This document shows positions 1 through 6,919 of a stretch of DNA of 17,004 nt, one piece after another. The translations under genes and the position numbers were made by a program. Numbering within the stretch: the stretch's first letter is position 1; each line of letters starts with the position of its first letter. The DNA lies in assembly GCA_964592255.1 (NCBI GenBank), contig CAZQCI010000039.1:1-17004 (forward strand), written 5' to 3'. Under the pieces are notes generated by a model. The model did no database searches. It was not told the origin of the DNA and saw only the letters and a list, made by a program, of their open reading frames with translations. Source of the DNA: CAZQCI01 sp964592255. Its GTDB lineage: Bacteria; UBA10199; SBBF01.

Positions 1-202
1 CTTCGTAGAGAAGCGTTTTTATTTTAAGAATCAACTCCACGTCTTTCTTTTTATACATGCGTTGATTCGTGCGAGATTTAACAGGCGCAATTTCAGGAAA
101 CTCAGTCTGCCAATAACGCAAGACATAAGGCTTAAGCCTTGTGAGCTTACTCACCTCTCCTATCTTGAAATAAAGTTTGTCGGGGATGGATACCGTTGAC
201 AT
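1..202 (-). CDS. MerR-family transcriptional regulator, N-terminal part (runs off the window)
   Basis: Sixty-seven codons of a MerR-type DNA-binding protein are visible, starting at ATG 202-200 and running off the left edge. The N-terminus reads MSTVSIPDKLYFKIGEVSKL, followed by a winged helix-turn-helix with the family pattern LKPYVLRYWQTEFP and then the wing segment (NQRMYKKKDVELI). The start lies 3 nt after the ihfA stop, so the gene is very probably the last or a late member of the thrS-ihfA operon. A MerR protein directly after ihfA is a common arrangement in deltaproteobacteria. No strong Shine-Dalgarno sequence precedes it, which fits translational coupling to ihfA. The effector-binding part lies outside the window, so neither ligand nor target can be named. 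Confidence 0.88.
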   Translation of the reverse strand, partial: MSTVSIPDKLYFKIGEVSKLTRLKPYVLRYWQTEFPEIAPVKSRTNQRMYKKKDVELILKIKTLLYE

Positions 203-205
203 AAA

Positions 206-481
206 CTATTTGTTCAAGGCGGACTTAAGAATTTGAGAAGGACGGAACGTCAAAACACGGCGCTCGCTAATTTCAATGGCTTGACCCGTTTGTGGGTTAC
301 GGCCAACGCGCGGGCGTTTGTGACGTACTACAAAATTACCAAATCCGGAAATTTTGATCTTTTCGCCTTTTTCGAGAGTCTCTTTGATTGTGTCAAAAAC
401 CAATTCCACGATGTCGGCTGATTCTTTTTTAGAAAAACCGATCTTTTCGTAAATGGATTCAACAATCTCTGCTTTCGTCAT
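206..481 (-). CDS. ihfA: Integration host factor, alpha subunit (HU/IHF family)
   Basis: A 91-residue nucleoid protein of the HU/IHF family that binds and sharply bends DNA as a dimer. Family hallmarks are the dimerisation helices at residues 1-40, the turn ISGFGNFVVRHK, the beta-arm tip GRNPQTG carrying the intercalating proline, and the ending RRVLTFRPSQILK. The alpha-subunit call rests on the RNPQTGQAIEISERRV signature and on the position after pheT, where ihfA sits in proteobacteria. The start ATG is preceded by a strong Shine-Dalgarno (AGGGGGA) about 5 nt upstream. The gap from pheT is 76 nt, so it may have some expression independent of pheST. An HU homologue cannot be fully excluded by sequence alone, but synteny favours IHF-alpha. 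Confidence 0.95.
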   Translation of the reverse strand: MTKAEIVESIYEKIGFSKKESADIVELVFDTIKETLEKGEKIKISGFGNFVVRHKRPRVGRNPQTGQAIEISERRVLTFRPSQILKSALNK

Positions 482-557
482 AAATCCCCCTGTGATTGGA
501 TGATCAAGAAGATGAAAATCAATTTTACTATAAACCCTTTAAATTACAAATACTTTT

Positions 558-2603
558 TTAACGGAGCCCTACCCCTAAAGTTCGGGTGAGATACTCCACC
601 AATTCAAAATGAACTTTATTGACCTCCTCATCAGTCAAAGTACGTTCCTCATTCTCAAAGACTAAAGAAAGGGCTAAACTCTTTTTGTCTGCAGGGATTT
701 TCTCCCCTTCGTATTGATCGAACAAATAAACTTCTTTTAACCAAGGCATTTCAAACTGACGGATCGCCTGAAGCAATTGCTCGTAAGAAATCTGCTTATC
801 CATGAGAAGCGCTAAATCTCGCGTGACTTGAGGCAGAGAGGAATAAGGGATAAATCGTACCGGATCACTCCCCCACAACGATGCGACCAAAGCATAATCC
901 AGATCAAAGGCAAAAATATCGGCCGGCAATCCAAAAGAAGCCAACAATTGAGGATGCAGTTTACCACAAAACCCAATGCTCTGTTCCCCAGTTTTAACTT
1001 CTAGGCATTGCAAAGGATGAAACTGTGATTTTTGAGCCACAAGCCATTGAGTGGAAATACCGGCTTGTTTAAAAAACTGTTCCACTATCCCTTTAATAAA
1101 ATAAAAATCAGCTTTTCGAGACAAACCTTTCCAATGAGGCGGCAACAAAGCGCCACCGACAACACCGGTAAGCCTTTTCTTTTCAACCACTCGCCCTTCG
1201 TCATAAGAATAGACAGACCGAATTTCAAAAAGACTCCCTTCCCCTTTTCGCTCAGACAAACTTTGCAGCAAACTCCCTAAAAGAGTGGCCCGCATCGTAG
1301 ATAATTCCGGACTAATGGGATTTTGCAGAGTCAGCAAAGAAGACTCATCCCCTTCGTAACCTGCTTGTTTAGAAAGGCCAGCAGGCTCAAAACTATAATG
1401 AATGGTTTCGAAAAAGCCTTGAGAAGCAAAATAGCGCTGCGCCCATTCCAAACAACGACTTTCATGAGATTCCACAATCATCCGATGACGCGCCGGAGGC
1501 AGCTCAGAAGGCAAACCATCAAAACCCGTGAAACGCACCACTTCTTCAATTAAGTCGATTTCACGCATTAAATCAGTTCGATAAGCAGGTACACTCACCA
1601 ACCAACCTTGCTTTGTTTTTTTAGGAATCAGCCCTTCTGCTTTTAGCAAGGACTCTACTTGAGCAGGCTTAAACGAAAGCCCCACTAACTCTTCCAAACG
1701 AGACAAACGAAGGGCTACGTTGTGTGGCTTTACTTTTTTGGGATAAAAATCCGTCACCTCACGGCTGGCTAAACCTCCGGCGGCCTCCAGAATAAGAACC
1801 GTGACCCGGTTTAAAGCCAAAGCAACAGTATCAGGATTTACCCAACGTTCAAAACGATGGGAAGAATCGGTGTGCAAACCCAAACGCCGAGCCGTCCTAC
1901 GAATACGGGTAGGATTAAAAGAAGCCGCTTCTAACACAAGATCCACCGTATCATCTCGAATCTCACTGTTCTTGCCTCCCATAATCCCAGCTAAGGCCAC
2001 AGGGCCTTCACTATCAGCAATCACTAAATCTTCCGGCAACAAGGCTCGCTCTTGAGAGTCAAGAGTGACAAAAGAAGACGCCTGCCCTTGCTGGCGCACT
2101 ACAATTTTTTGATTTTTTAAAAAGCGTATATCAAAAGCATGAAGGGGATGCCCTAATTCCAACATCACTAAATTGGTGGCATCCACCACATTATTCACAG
2201 GGCGAACTCCTAAAGCCTGTAAACGCTCCTGCCAAGCCTGAGGAGAAGGAGCGACACGCACCCCCCGTACCAAACGGGTCATGTAACGAAAAACCGATTT
2301 AGAATCTTTAATAACCGGAACCGACATATCCTTCTTAAGCGAAAAATCACCTGTCTTAAGGGGAAGTATTTTTAACTGGGGCACCTTAAGACCCAAAACG
2401 GCCGCCACTTCACGAGCCAAACCTAAATGAGATAAACAATCCCCTCGATTAGGTGGAAGAGCCACTTCCAAAATAGTATCTAAGCCCACAGAAGTCATCG
2501 ACTCCACTTCCAGCCCAGCCAGCTCTAGAGTGTGCTTAATAGCTTCCGGCCCTTTTTTAAGACCAGGAAGCATTTCTTTTAACCATTGAATACTCAGTTT
2601 CAT
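558..2603 (-). CDS. pheT: Phenylalanine--tRNA ligase beta subunit, lacking the inserted OB-fold tRNA-binding domain
   Basis: The beta subunit of the class II PheRS heterotetramer, which charges tRNA-Phe and edits mischarged Tyr. It has 681 residues against roughly 790-800 for the usual bacterial protein. The first 40 residues (MKLSIQWLKEMLPGL...LEVESM) run directly into LEVALPPNRGDCLSHLGLAREVA, so the OB-fold (EMAPII-like, B2) insertion of about 110 residues is absent. The rest is collinear: the B3/B4 editing domain (about 105-280, with GLHTDSSHRFERWVNPD), the B5 domain (about 290-380), the catalytic-like B6/B7 core and a C-terminal anticodon-binding FDX-ACB domain (about 590-681, starting YSSLPQVTRDLALLMD). 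The start lies 3 nt after the pheS stop, indicating coupling. Identity is certain and the domain loss is clear from the sequence. Confidence 0.97.
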   Translation of the reverse strand: MKLSIQWLKEMLPGLKKGPEAIKHTLELAGLEVESMTSVGLDTILEVALPPNRGDCLSHLGLAREVAAVLGLKVPQLKILPLKTGDFSLKKDMSVPVIKDSKSVFRYMTRLVRGVRVAPSPQAWQERLQALGVRPVNNVVDATNLVMLELGHPLHAFDIRFLKNQKIVVRQQGQASSFVTLDSQERALLPEDLVIADSEGPVALAGIMGGKNSEIRDDTVDLVLEAASFNPTRIRRTARRLGLHTDSSHRFERWVNPDTVALALNRVTVLILEAAGGLASREVTDFYPKKVKPHNVALRLSRLEELVGLSFKPAQVESLLKAEGLIPKKTKQGWLVSVPAYRTDLMREIDLIEEVVRFTGFDGLPSELPPARHRMIVESHESRCLEWAQRYFASQGFFETIHYSFEPAGLSKQAGYEGDESSLLTLQNPISPELSTMRATLLGSLLQSLSERKGEGSLFEIRSVYSYDEGRVVEKKRLTGVVGGALLPPHWKGLSRKADFYFIKGIVEQFFKQAGISTQWLVAQKSQFHPLQCLEVKTGEQSIGFCGKLHPQLLASFGLPADIFAFDLDYALVASLWGSDPVRFIPYSSLPQVTRDLALLMDKQISYEQLLQAIRQFEMPWLKEVYLFDQYEGEKIPADKKSLALSLVFENEERTLTDEEVNKVHFELVEYLTRTLGVGLR

Positions 2604-2606
2604 GAA

Positions 2607-3659
2607 TTAGAATTGATTCAAAAATCTCTTTTGATTTTGAAAGAATAGCCTTAAATCGTTAATCCCATACTTGAGCATAGTCACCCGCTCAATACCAATA
2701 CCAAAAGCAAAGCCACTATAGACTTCCGGATTAATTTTAACGTGAGCAAAAACCGCCGGATCCACTAAACCACAGCCTAAAATTTCTAACCAACCCGTCC
2801 CCTTGCAAATGCGGCACGCCCCCCCTTTTCCCTTACAAAACACACAGGCAATATCCACTTCTGCAGAAGGTTCCGTGAACTGAAAATAACTGGGACGAAA
2901 ACGAACACCAATATTAGCCTCAAAAATTTCACGCAAAAAAGCTTCGATAATTCCTTTTAAATGAGTGAGCTTAATCCCCTTATCCACCACTAGTCCTTCA
3001 ATTTGATGAAACATGGGGGTATGAGACACATCCGAATCACAACGATACACCACCCCAGGAGCAATCATTTGAATAGGTGGCTTGGAAGATTCCATCACAT
3101 GGATTTGCACAGGAGACGTATGAGTACGCAACAAAAATGGTTTTGATGATGATGAAGGTGAATGAAGGTAGAAAGTATCTTGCAAGTCACGGGCCGGATG
3201 GTCTGCCGGAATGTTCAAGGCCTCAAAGTTATAATATTCCGTCTCAATTTCAGGGCCTTCAAAAATATCAAAACCCATTCGACGAAAAACACCCTTCATA
3301 AAAGCCAACATCTGACTTACGGGATGAAGGCTGCCTTGAGGCCAAGAAAACCCAGGTAAAGTCACATCTAAGCGATCGTTGGCTAAAAAAGAATTGATCT
3401 TCTTTTGTTTAATTTCTTCAAGCCGAGACGAGTAATGCTCTTCAAGAAACGAACGCACTTCATTGGCTTTAGCCCCTACAGCCGGGCGGTCTTCCGGAGG
3501 AAGCCCTCCCATCTGCTTAAACAGATCCGTCAGCTCTCCCTTTTTTCCCCAAAAACGGACCTTAACCTCATAAAGGCTTTCTTCCGTTTCCATTTGCTTC
3601 ATCGAGGAAAGAGCTTTTGTTTTTACTTCTTCCAACTGTTGGATGAGAGAAGAAATCAT
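2607..3659 (-). CDS. pheS: Phenylalanine--tRNA ligase alpha subunit
   Basis: The catalytic alpha subunit of PheRS, 350 residues, which activates phenylalanine with ATP and transfers it to tRNA-Phe. An N-terminal coiled-coil arm (residues 1-90, with KVRFWGKKGELTDLFKQMG) is followed by the class II core: HPVSQM, the motif around LLRTHTSPVQIHVM, VYRCDSDVSHTPMFHQIEGL and the C-terminal motif 3 FAFGIGIERVTMLKYGI. A CVFCKGKGGACRICKGTGW segment carries four cysteines in the CxxC...CxxC arrangement found in many bacterial PheS proteins. It follows rplT after 118 nt that are largely filled by a palindromic repeat, and it overlaps nothing. No clear Shine-Dalgarno lies before the ATG. Confidence 0.97.
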   Translation of the reverse strand: MISSLIQQLEEVKTKALSSMKQMETEESLYEVKVRFWGKKGELTDLFKQMGGLPPEDRPAVGAKANEVRSFLEEHYSSRLEEIKQKKINSFLANDRLDVTLPGFSWPQGSLHPVSQMLAFMKGVFRRMGFDIFEGPEIETEYYNFEALNIPADHPARDLQDTFYLHSPSSSSKPFLLRTHTSPVQIHVMESSKPPIQMIAPGVVYRCDSDVSHTPMFHQIEGLVVDKGIKLTHLKGIIEAFLREIFEANIGVRFRPSYFQFTEPSAEVDIACVFCKGKGGACRICKGTGWLEILGCGLVDPAVFAHVKINPEVYSGFAFGIGIERVTMLKYGINDLRLFFQNQKRFLNQF

Positions 3660-3678
3660 GAATTGTATTTAAGATTTT

Positions 3679-3763
3679 AGTAACTCCCCCTGCCCCCTCT
3701 TATTCTAAGAGGGGGAAAAAACGTTCCTCCCCCTTAATATAAGGGAGGTCAGGTGGGGTTACT
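3679..3763. repeat. Palindromic intergenic element between rplT and pheS
   Basis: This 85-nt block folds into nested palindromes. The outer arms AGTAACTCCCCCTG (3679-3692) and CAGGTGGGGTTACT (3750-3763) are imperfect inverted copies. Inside lie a perfect 10-bp hairpin (CCCCCTCTTA / TAAGAGGGGG, 3693-3715, loop TTC) and a second, bulged hairpin (3726-3748). The layout resembles the small non-autonomous palindromic elements that occur in many copies in bacterial genomes. On the minus-strand transcript the 3726-3748 hairpin is followed after 4 nt by six T residues, so the element could attenuate transcription between rplT and pheS. Mobility is inferred; only one copy is in the window. Confidence 0.75.
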
Positions 3764-3777
3764 CAATTTAAAGGATA

Positions 3778-4137
3778 TCAAGCCGCCAATTTTGATTTGG
3801 CTGTTTCTACAATTTTAGCAAAGGCCTCAGGGGCTTTTACCGCCAAGTCAGCTAAAATCTTGCGGTCCAGCTCAACACCAGCTTTTTTCAATCCATCGAT
3901 AAAACGGGAATAGCTAAGCTCGTAAGGACGCACTGCCGCTCCAATACGGGAAATCCATAAAGAACGGAAATCACGTTTTTTAACACGACGATCGCGATAA
4001 GAAAATTGCAGAGCACGGGCAACGCGCTCAACTGCCGTGCGAAATAATTTCGACTGGCCTCCGCGATAACCTTTAGCTTGTTTTAATACTTTTTTTCTAC
4101 GGGAACGAGCCTTCGTTCCTCTTTTAACACGTGGCAT
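3778..4137 (-). CDS. rplT: 50S ribosomal protein L20
   Basis: A 119-residue L20, an rRNA-binding protein needed early in 50S assembly. The N-terminus MPRVKRGTKARSRRKKVLKQ and the block AKGYRGGQSKLFRTAVERV are family signatures, followed by the globular domain (RDRRVKKRDFRSLWISRIGA, SYSRFIDGLKKAGVELDRK). I place the start at ATG 4137-4135 because L20 proteins begin MPRVKRG; the frame stays open another 14 codons upstream (MLEQSHRKK...), but those residues do not match the family. The Shine-Dalgarno is weak. The 156-nt gap from rpmI is long for this gene pair and holds a strong stem-loop. In E. coli L20 represses rpmI-rplT translation through structured mRNA in this operon; whether the same happens here is inference. 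Confidence 0.97.
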   Translation of the reverse strand: MPRVKRGTKARSRRKKVLKQAKGYRGGQSKLFRTAVERVARALQFSYRDRRVKKRDFRSLWISRIGAAVRPYELSYSRFIDGLKKAGVELDRKILADLAVKAPEAFAKIVETAKSKLAA

Positions 4138-4221
4138 GACACGACTTTCTAGTTTCTTACGGTGTGACTGCTCAAGCAATCATCTTAAAAATCCAACCTC
4201 AGAAACTGTTTAGAGCGGAAC

Positions 4222-4274
4222 TCCAGAGACCTTTGATGGCCCCAAAGCCCTCTCTTGCGGACCGGCTTAACCGG
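4222..4274 (-). promoter_or_regulatory. Structured rpmI-rplT spacer, possible L20 control site
   Basis: In the minus-strand transcript an 11-position stem forms between 4243-4253 and 4225-4235 (AGAGGGCTTTG pairs with CAAAGGTCTCT with one G-U pair and one G-G mismatch) and closes a 7-nt loop. Just upstream in the mRNA there is a CCGG-TTAAG-CCGG mini-hairpin (4262-4274). No T-run follows, so it is not an intrinsic terminator. It lies between rpmI and rplT, where structured RNA would be well placed for L20 autoregulation. The folding is seen by eye; the regulatory role is inference. Confidence 0.4.
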
Positions 4275-4293
4275 ATCTTCACTTATACATCGA

Positions 4294-4491
4294 TTACGCG
4301 TAAGGCAACAACGCCTTAACCTTTTCAACATCGGAAGGATGGATATAGGTAGATTTACGCATGCTCCGACTTTTTCCGGGAGATTTGCTTTCCAACAAAT
4401 GACGACGACGCGCCTTGGAATATTTAAATTTTTTGTTTTTGGTGACCTTAATTCTTTTGGCCGCCCCTGAATGAGTTTTAAGTTTTGGCAT
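4294..4491 (-). CDS. rpmI: 50S ribosomal protein L35
   Basis: A 65-residue, very basic L35 of the large ribosomal subunit. The canonical start MPKLKTHSGAAKRIKVTKNK and the core RRRHLLESKSPGKSRSMRK identify it, and the ending HPSDVEKVKALLPYA is also typical. I chose ATG 4491-4489 because family members begin MPKxKT; an in-frame TTG three codons upstream gives a non-family extension. No good Shine-Dalgarno is visible. The gene sits 71 nt after infC, in the conserved infC-rpmI-rplT order. Confidence 0.96.
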   Translation of the reverse strand: MPKLKTHSGAAKRIKVTKNKKFKYSKARRRHLLESKSPGKSRSMRKSTYIHPSDVEKVKALLPYA

Positions 4492-4506
4492 ATATTGCAA
4501 TGAATG

Positions 4507-4527
4507 GTGAAGCGTGAAGCGTGAATC
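4507..4527. repeat. Short tandem repeat between infC and rpmI
   Basis: Three consecutive near-identical GTGAAGC-type units (ggtgaagcgtgaagcgtgaa on the plus strand, 7-nt period) lie in the 71-nt infC-rpmI spacer. It is short and could be slippage-derived. I see no function for it. Confidence 0.45.
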
Positions 4528-4562
4528 TTATTTTGTTTATTTAATCCACAACCATCATCTCA

Positions 4563-5102
4563 TCATTTCGGTATCAAGACCATCGAGAGGGTTCTTCCCT
4601 CAACTTTGGGGTGAAGCTCCACCTCACCCAGTTTTTCAGTTTCTTTAATCACTTTTTGTAAAACATCGCGGGCACGCTCCATGTGCTGCATCTCGCGCCC
4701 ACGAAATTGAACAGTAATTTTAGCCTTATCTTTATCTTCCAAAAAACGATGCACATGCTTAATTTTAACCATCAAGTCATGCTCATCAATATTGGGACGC
4801 AATTTAATTTCCTTTAAATGCACCACCGTTTGGCGCTTTTTATTTTCATGCTGCTTTTTTTGCAGATTATATTTGTACTTCCCATAATCCATAATCTTGC
4901 AAACCGGCGGTTTAGAGTTAGGATCGATTTCAACTAAGTCGAGTCCTTCCTCCTGAGCCATACGCCAAGCTGCATCGGTGGCATACAACCCCAACTGCTT
5001 TCCATCCGAAGCAATGAGTCGGATTTGAGGAACACGGATAAATTGATTCATGCGGGGGCCCGAAGGCTTCCCTTGAAACGGTCTACGCGGATACGGATGA
5101 AT
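4563..5102 (-). CDS. infC: Translation initiation factor IF-3, starting at a rare ATT codon
   Basis: IF-3 binds the 30S subunit, blocks premature 50S joining and proofreads start codon and initiator tRNA pairing. The N-domain (IRVPQIRLIASDGKQLGLYA, GLDLVEIDPNSKPPVCKIMD), the KY-rich linker and the C-domain (LKEIKLRPNIDEHDL, KITVQFRGREMQHMERA) are all present. The first ATG in frame (5051-5049) would give 162 residues and cut off the family's N-terminal tail. Seventeen codons upstream, ATT at 5102-5100 is preceded by a perfect AAGGAGG (5114-5108) with 5-nt spacing. The extension M(I)HPYPRRPFQGKPSGPR restores 179 residues and the usual RRPF...PR-NxxIRVP N-terminus. The gene then overlaps the thrS end by 20 nt, with its ribosome-binding site inside thrS. 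An ATT start is the known basis of IF-3 autoregulation. Confidence 0.95.
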   Translation of the reverse strand: MHPYPRRPFQGKPSGPRMNQFIRVPQIRLIASDGKQLGLYATDAAWRMAQEEGLDLVEIDPNSKPPVCKIMDYGKYKYNLQKKQHENKKRQTVVHLKEIKLRPNIDEHDLMVKIKHVHRFLEDKDKAKITVQFRGREMQHMERARDVLQKVIKETEKLGEVELHPKVEGRTLSMVLIPK

Positions 5103-6837
5103 ACGAACCTCCTTTTGATTGTTTTATTTGTGCCACTAAAGCTTCTAACGATAACGAACCCAAATCCCCTTGTTTACGGTGACGTATGCTTAATGTTTTA
5201 GCTTCCACTTCTTTAGCACCCATCACGGCTACATAAGGAATTTTTTGCAAATTGGCTTCGCGAATTTTTAAACCTAACTTTTCGTTACGGGCGTCGACTT
5301 CAACGCGAACCCCTTCTTTTTTCAAGACCTCTTCTAAACGTTTGGCCTCGGATACCTGGGCCTCTGTAATGGGAACCAATAATACCTGAACGGGCGCTAA
5401 CCACAATGGAAAATCACCACCACAATGCTCTAATAAAATTCCAAAAAAGCGCTCCAGCGATCCTAAAATGGCCCGATGAAGCATAATAGGTCGTTTTTTT
5501 CCTGCATCACTACCAATATAGTGAAGATCAAAACGATCCGGCATGGAATAATCGATCTGTAAAGTTCCTAACTGCCAAGGCCGTTTTAAAGCATCTTGAA
5601 CTTGAAATTCAATTTTAGGTCCGTAAAAAGCACCTTCGCCCGGATTCACTTGAAAAGAAAGACCCGCTTTTTTCAACGAGTCTTCTAGGATTTTTTCGGA
5701 CTTATCCCACAGCTCTATCGAACCACTAAACTTCTCCGGACGAGTGGCTAAGGCTAAATGCACCGATTCAAAACCAAATAAATGATACACTTCCTGAACT
5801 AATTTTAAGAACGATTGAATCTCCCCTTCCATCTGCTCCGGCGTACAATAAATATGCGCATCATCTTGGCAAAAAGTCCGTACACGGGTAAGCCCATGGG
5901 TTACTCCACTGCGTTCATAACGATGGAGACGTCCAAAGTCGGCATAACGGATAGGTAAATCACGATACGACCATTTTTTCTCCGAAAACATCAAACAATG
6001 GCCCGGGCAATTCATCGGCTTTACAGCCATATCCCGCTCTTCCGCTTCGGTAAAAAACATATTCGCCTTAAAATGTTCTAAATGACCGGAACGCTCCCAT
6101 AAAGCCACATCCAATACTTCGGGAGTAATCACTTCACTGTATCCTTCTCGCTGATAAACACTCCGTAAATAATCAATAAGCAATCGGTAAACCAACGCTC
6201 CTTTAGGATGAAAAAAAGGAGAAGCCGGCGCTTCCTGATGAAAACTAAAAAGATCCAACTCTTTTCCTAACCGACGATGATCTCGTTTGTGTGCTTCTTC
6301 CAAACGAGCTAAATAATCTTTCAAGTCTTTTTCACTGGCAAAGGCGGTACCATAAATTCTTTGAAGCTTTTCTCTTTTTTCATCTCCCCGCCAATAAGAA
6401 CCCGCCACACTTAAAAGATGAAAAGCTTTAATGTCAGAGGTTTGATCTACATGAGGTCCTCGACACAAATCGACAAAATCCCCATGCTGATACAGACTAA
6501 TAGGCTCAGCCGCAGGCAAGCCCTGAATAATCTCCACTTTGTATTTCTCACCTTTTTTGTCAAAGAACGAAATGGCCTCGTCACGAGATACTTCTTTACG
6601 CACAAAAGGTAACTTTCGCCCAATAACCTCCTTCATTTTGGAGGCTATTTTTTCCAAATCTTCCGGAGAAAATACATGGGGTGAATCAAAATCGTAATAA
6701 AACCCATCATCAATACAAGGGCCAATGGTGACCTTCGTGCCCGGAAACAGTTCACATACCGCTCCTGCCATCACATGCGCACACGAATGCCGCATTTTTT
6801 CTACAACATCATTTTCATGTCCCGGCCTGCAAACCAT
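5083..6837 (-). CDS. thrS: Threonine--tRNA ligase lacking the N-terminal TGS domain
   Basis: A class II synthetase that charges tRNA-Thr and hydrolyses Ser-tRNA-Thr. It has 584 residues, while E. coli ThrRS has 642. It begins almost directly at the editing domain: HSCAH at residues 17-21 and CRGPH at 125-129 supply the H-x3-H and C-x3-H editing residues. The catalytic core follows, with candidate zinc ligands C277 (MNCPGH), H328 (CQDDAHIY) and the histidine of IMLHRAILGS, then the C-terminal anticodon-binding domain (from about 480). The TGS domain normally ahead of the editing domain is missing. A stop codon lies in frame five codons upstream of ATG 6837-6835, and no TGS-like coding is visible upstream, so the short form seems real. 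The start has no Shine-Dalgarno. Confidence 0.96.
   Translation of the reverse strand: MVCRPGHENDVVEKMRHSCAHVMAGAVCELFPGTKVTIGPCIDDGFYYDFDSPHVFSPEDLEKIASKMKEVIGRKLPFVRKEVSRDEAISFFDKKGEKYKVEIIQGLPAAEPISLYQHGDFVDLCRGPHVDQTSDIKAFHLLSVAGSYWRGDEKREKLQRIYGTAFASEKDLKDYLARLEEAHKRDHRRLGKELDLFSFHQEAPASPFFHPKGALVYRLLIDYLRSVYQREGYSEVITPEVLDVALWERSGHLEHFKANMFFTEAEERDMAVKPMNCPGHCLMFSEKKWSYRDLPIRYADFGRLHRYERSGVTHGLTRVRTFCQDDAHIYCTPEQMEGEIQSFLKLVQEVYHLFGFESVHLALATRPEKFSGSIELWDKSEKILEDSLKKAGLSFQVNPGEGAFYGPKIEFQVQDALKRPWQLGTLQIDYSMPDRFDLHYIGSDAGKKRPIMLHRAILGSLERFFGILLEHCGGDFPLWLAPVQVLLVPITEAQVSEAKRLEEVLKKEGVRVEVDARNEKLGLKIREANLQKIPYVAVMGAKEVEAKTLSIRHRKQGDLGSLSLEALVAQIKQSKGGSYSSVSA
5108..5114 (-). promoter_or_regulatory. 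Ribosome-binding site that fixes the ATT start of infC
   Basis: AAGGAGG on the minus strand, perfectly complementary to the 16S anti-Shine-Dalgarno core, lies 5 nt before ATT 5102-5100 and inside the last thrS codons (Gly-Gly of KGGSY). No comparable site precedes the downstream ATG at 5051. Confidence 0.85.
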
Positions 6838-6850
6838 CAGAGACAGAGCC

Positions 6851-6912
6851 TAGTGTGTAGTCAATAGTGTGTAGTGACTTCACTAAACACCAAACTCTAC
6901 CCACCACACACT
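6851..6912 (-). promoter_or_regulatory. Repeat-rich spacer between tRNA-Val and thrS with alternative hairpins
   Basis: TAGTGTGTAGT occurs twice on the plus strand (6851-6861 and 6865-6875, period 14). CACCACACACT (6902-6912) can pair with the copy at 6866-6876 (10 of 11 Watson-Crick, one G-U in RNA) or, less well, with the other copy. A TAGTGA-CT-TCACTA hairpin (6872-6885) competes with this. The stretch lies in the likely 5' leader of thrS. No T-run is present. Any control function is conjecture. Confidence 0.3.
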
Positions 6913-6919
6913 GCAGTTG

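Noticed and set aside
3679..3763. CRISPR repeat or small array at the C-rich palindromes
   Set aside because: No regularly spaced identical repeats and no spacers; the structure is nested inverted repeats.
4138..4179. Extension of L20 upstream to 4179
   Set aside because: The added MLEQSHRKKLESRV is not part of L20; the family starts at MPRVKRG.
5049..5051. ATG at 5051 as the start of infC
   Set aside because: It has no Shine-Dalgarno and removes the family N-terminal tail; the upstream ATT has both.
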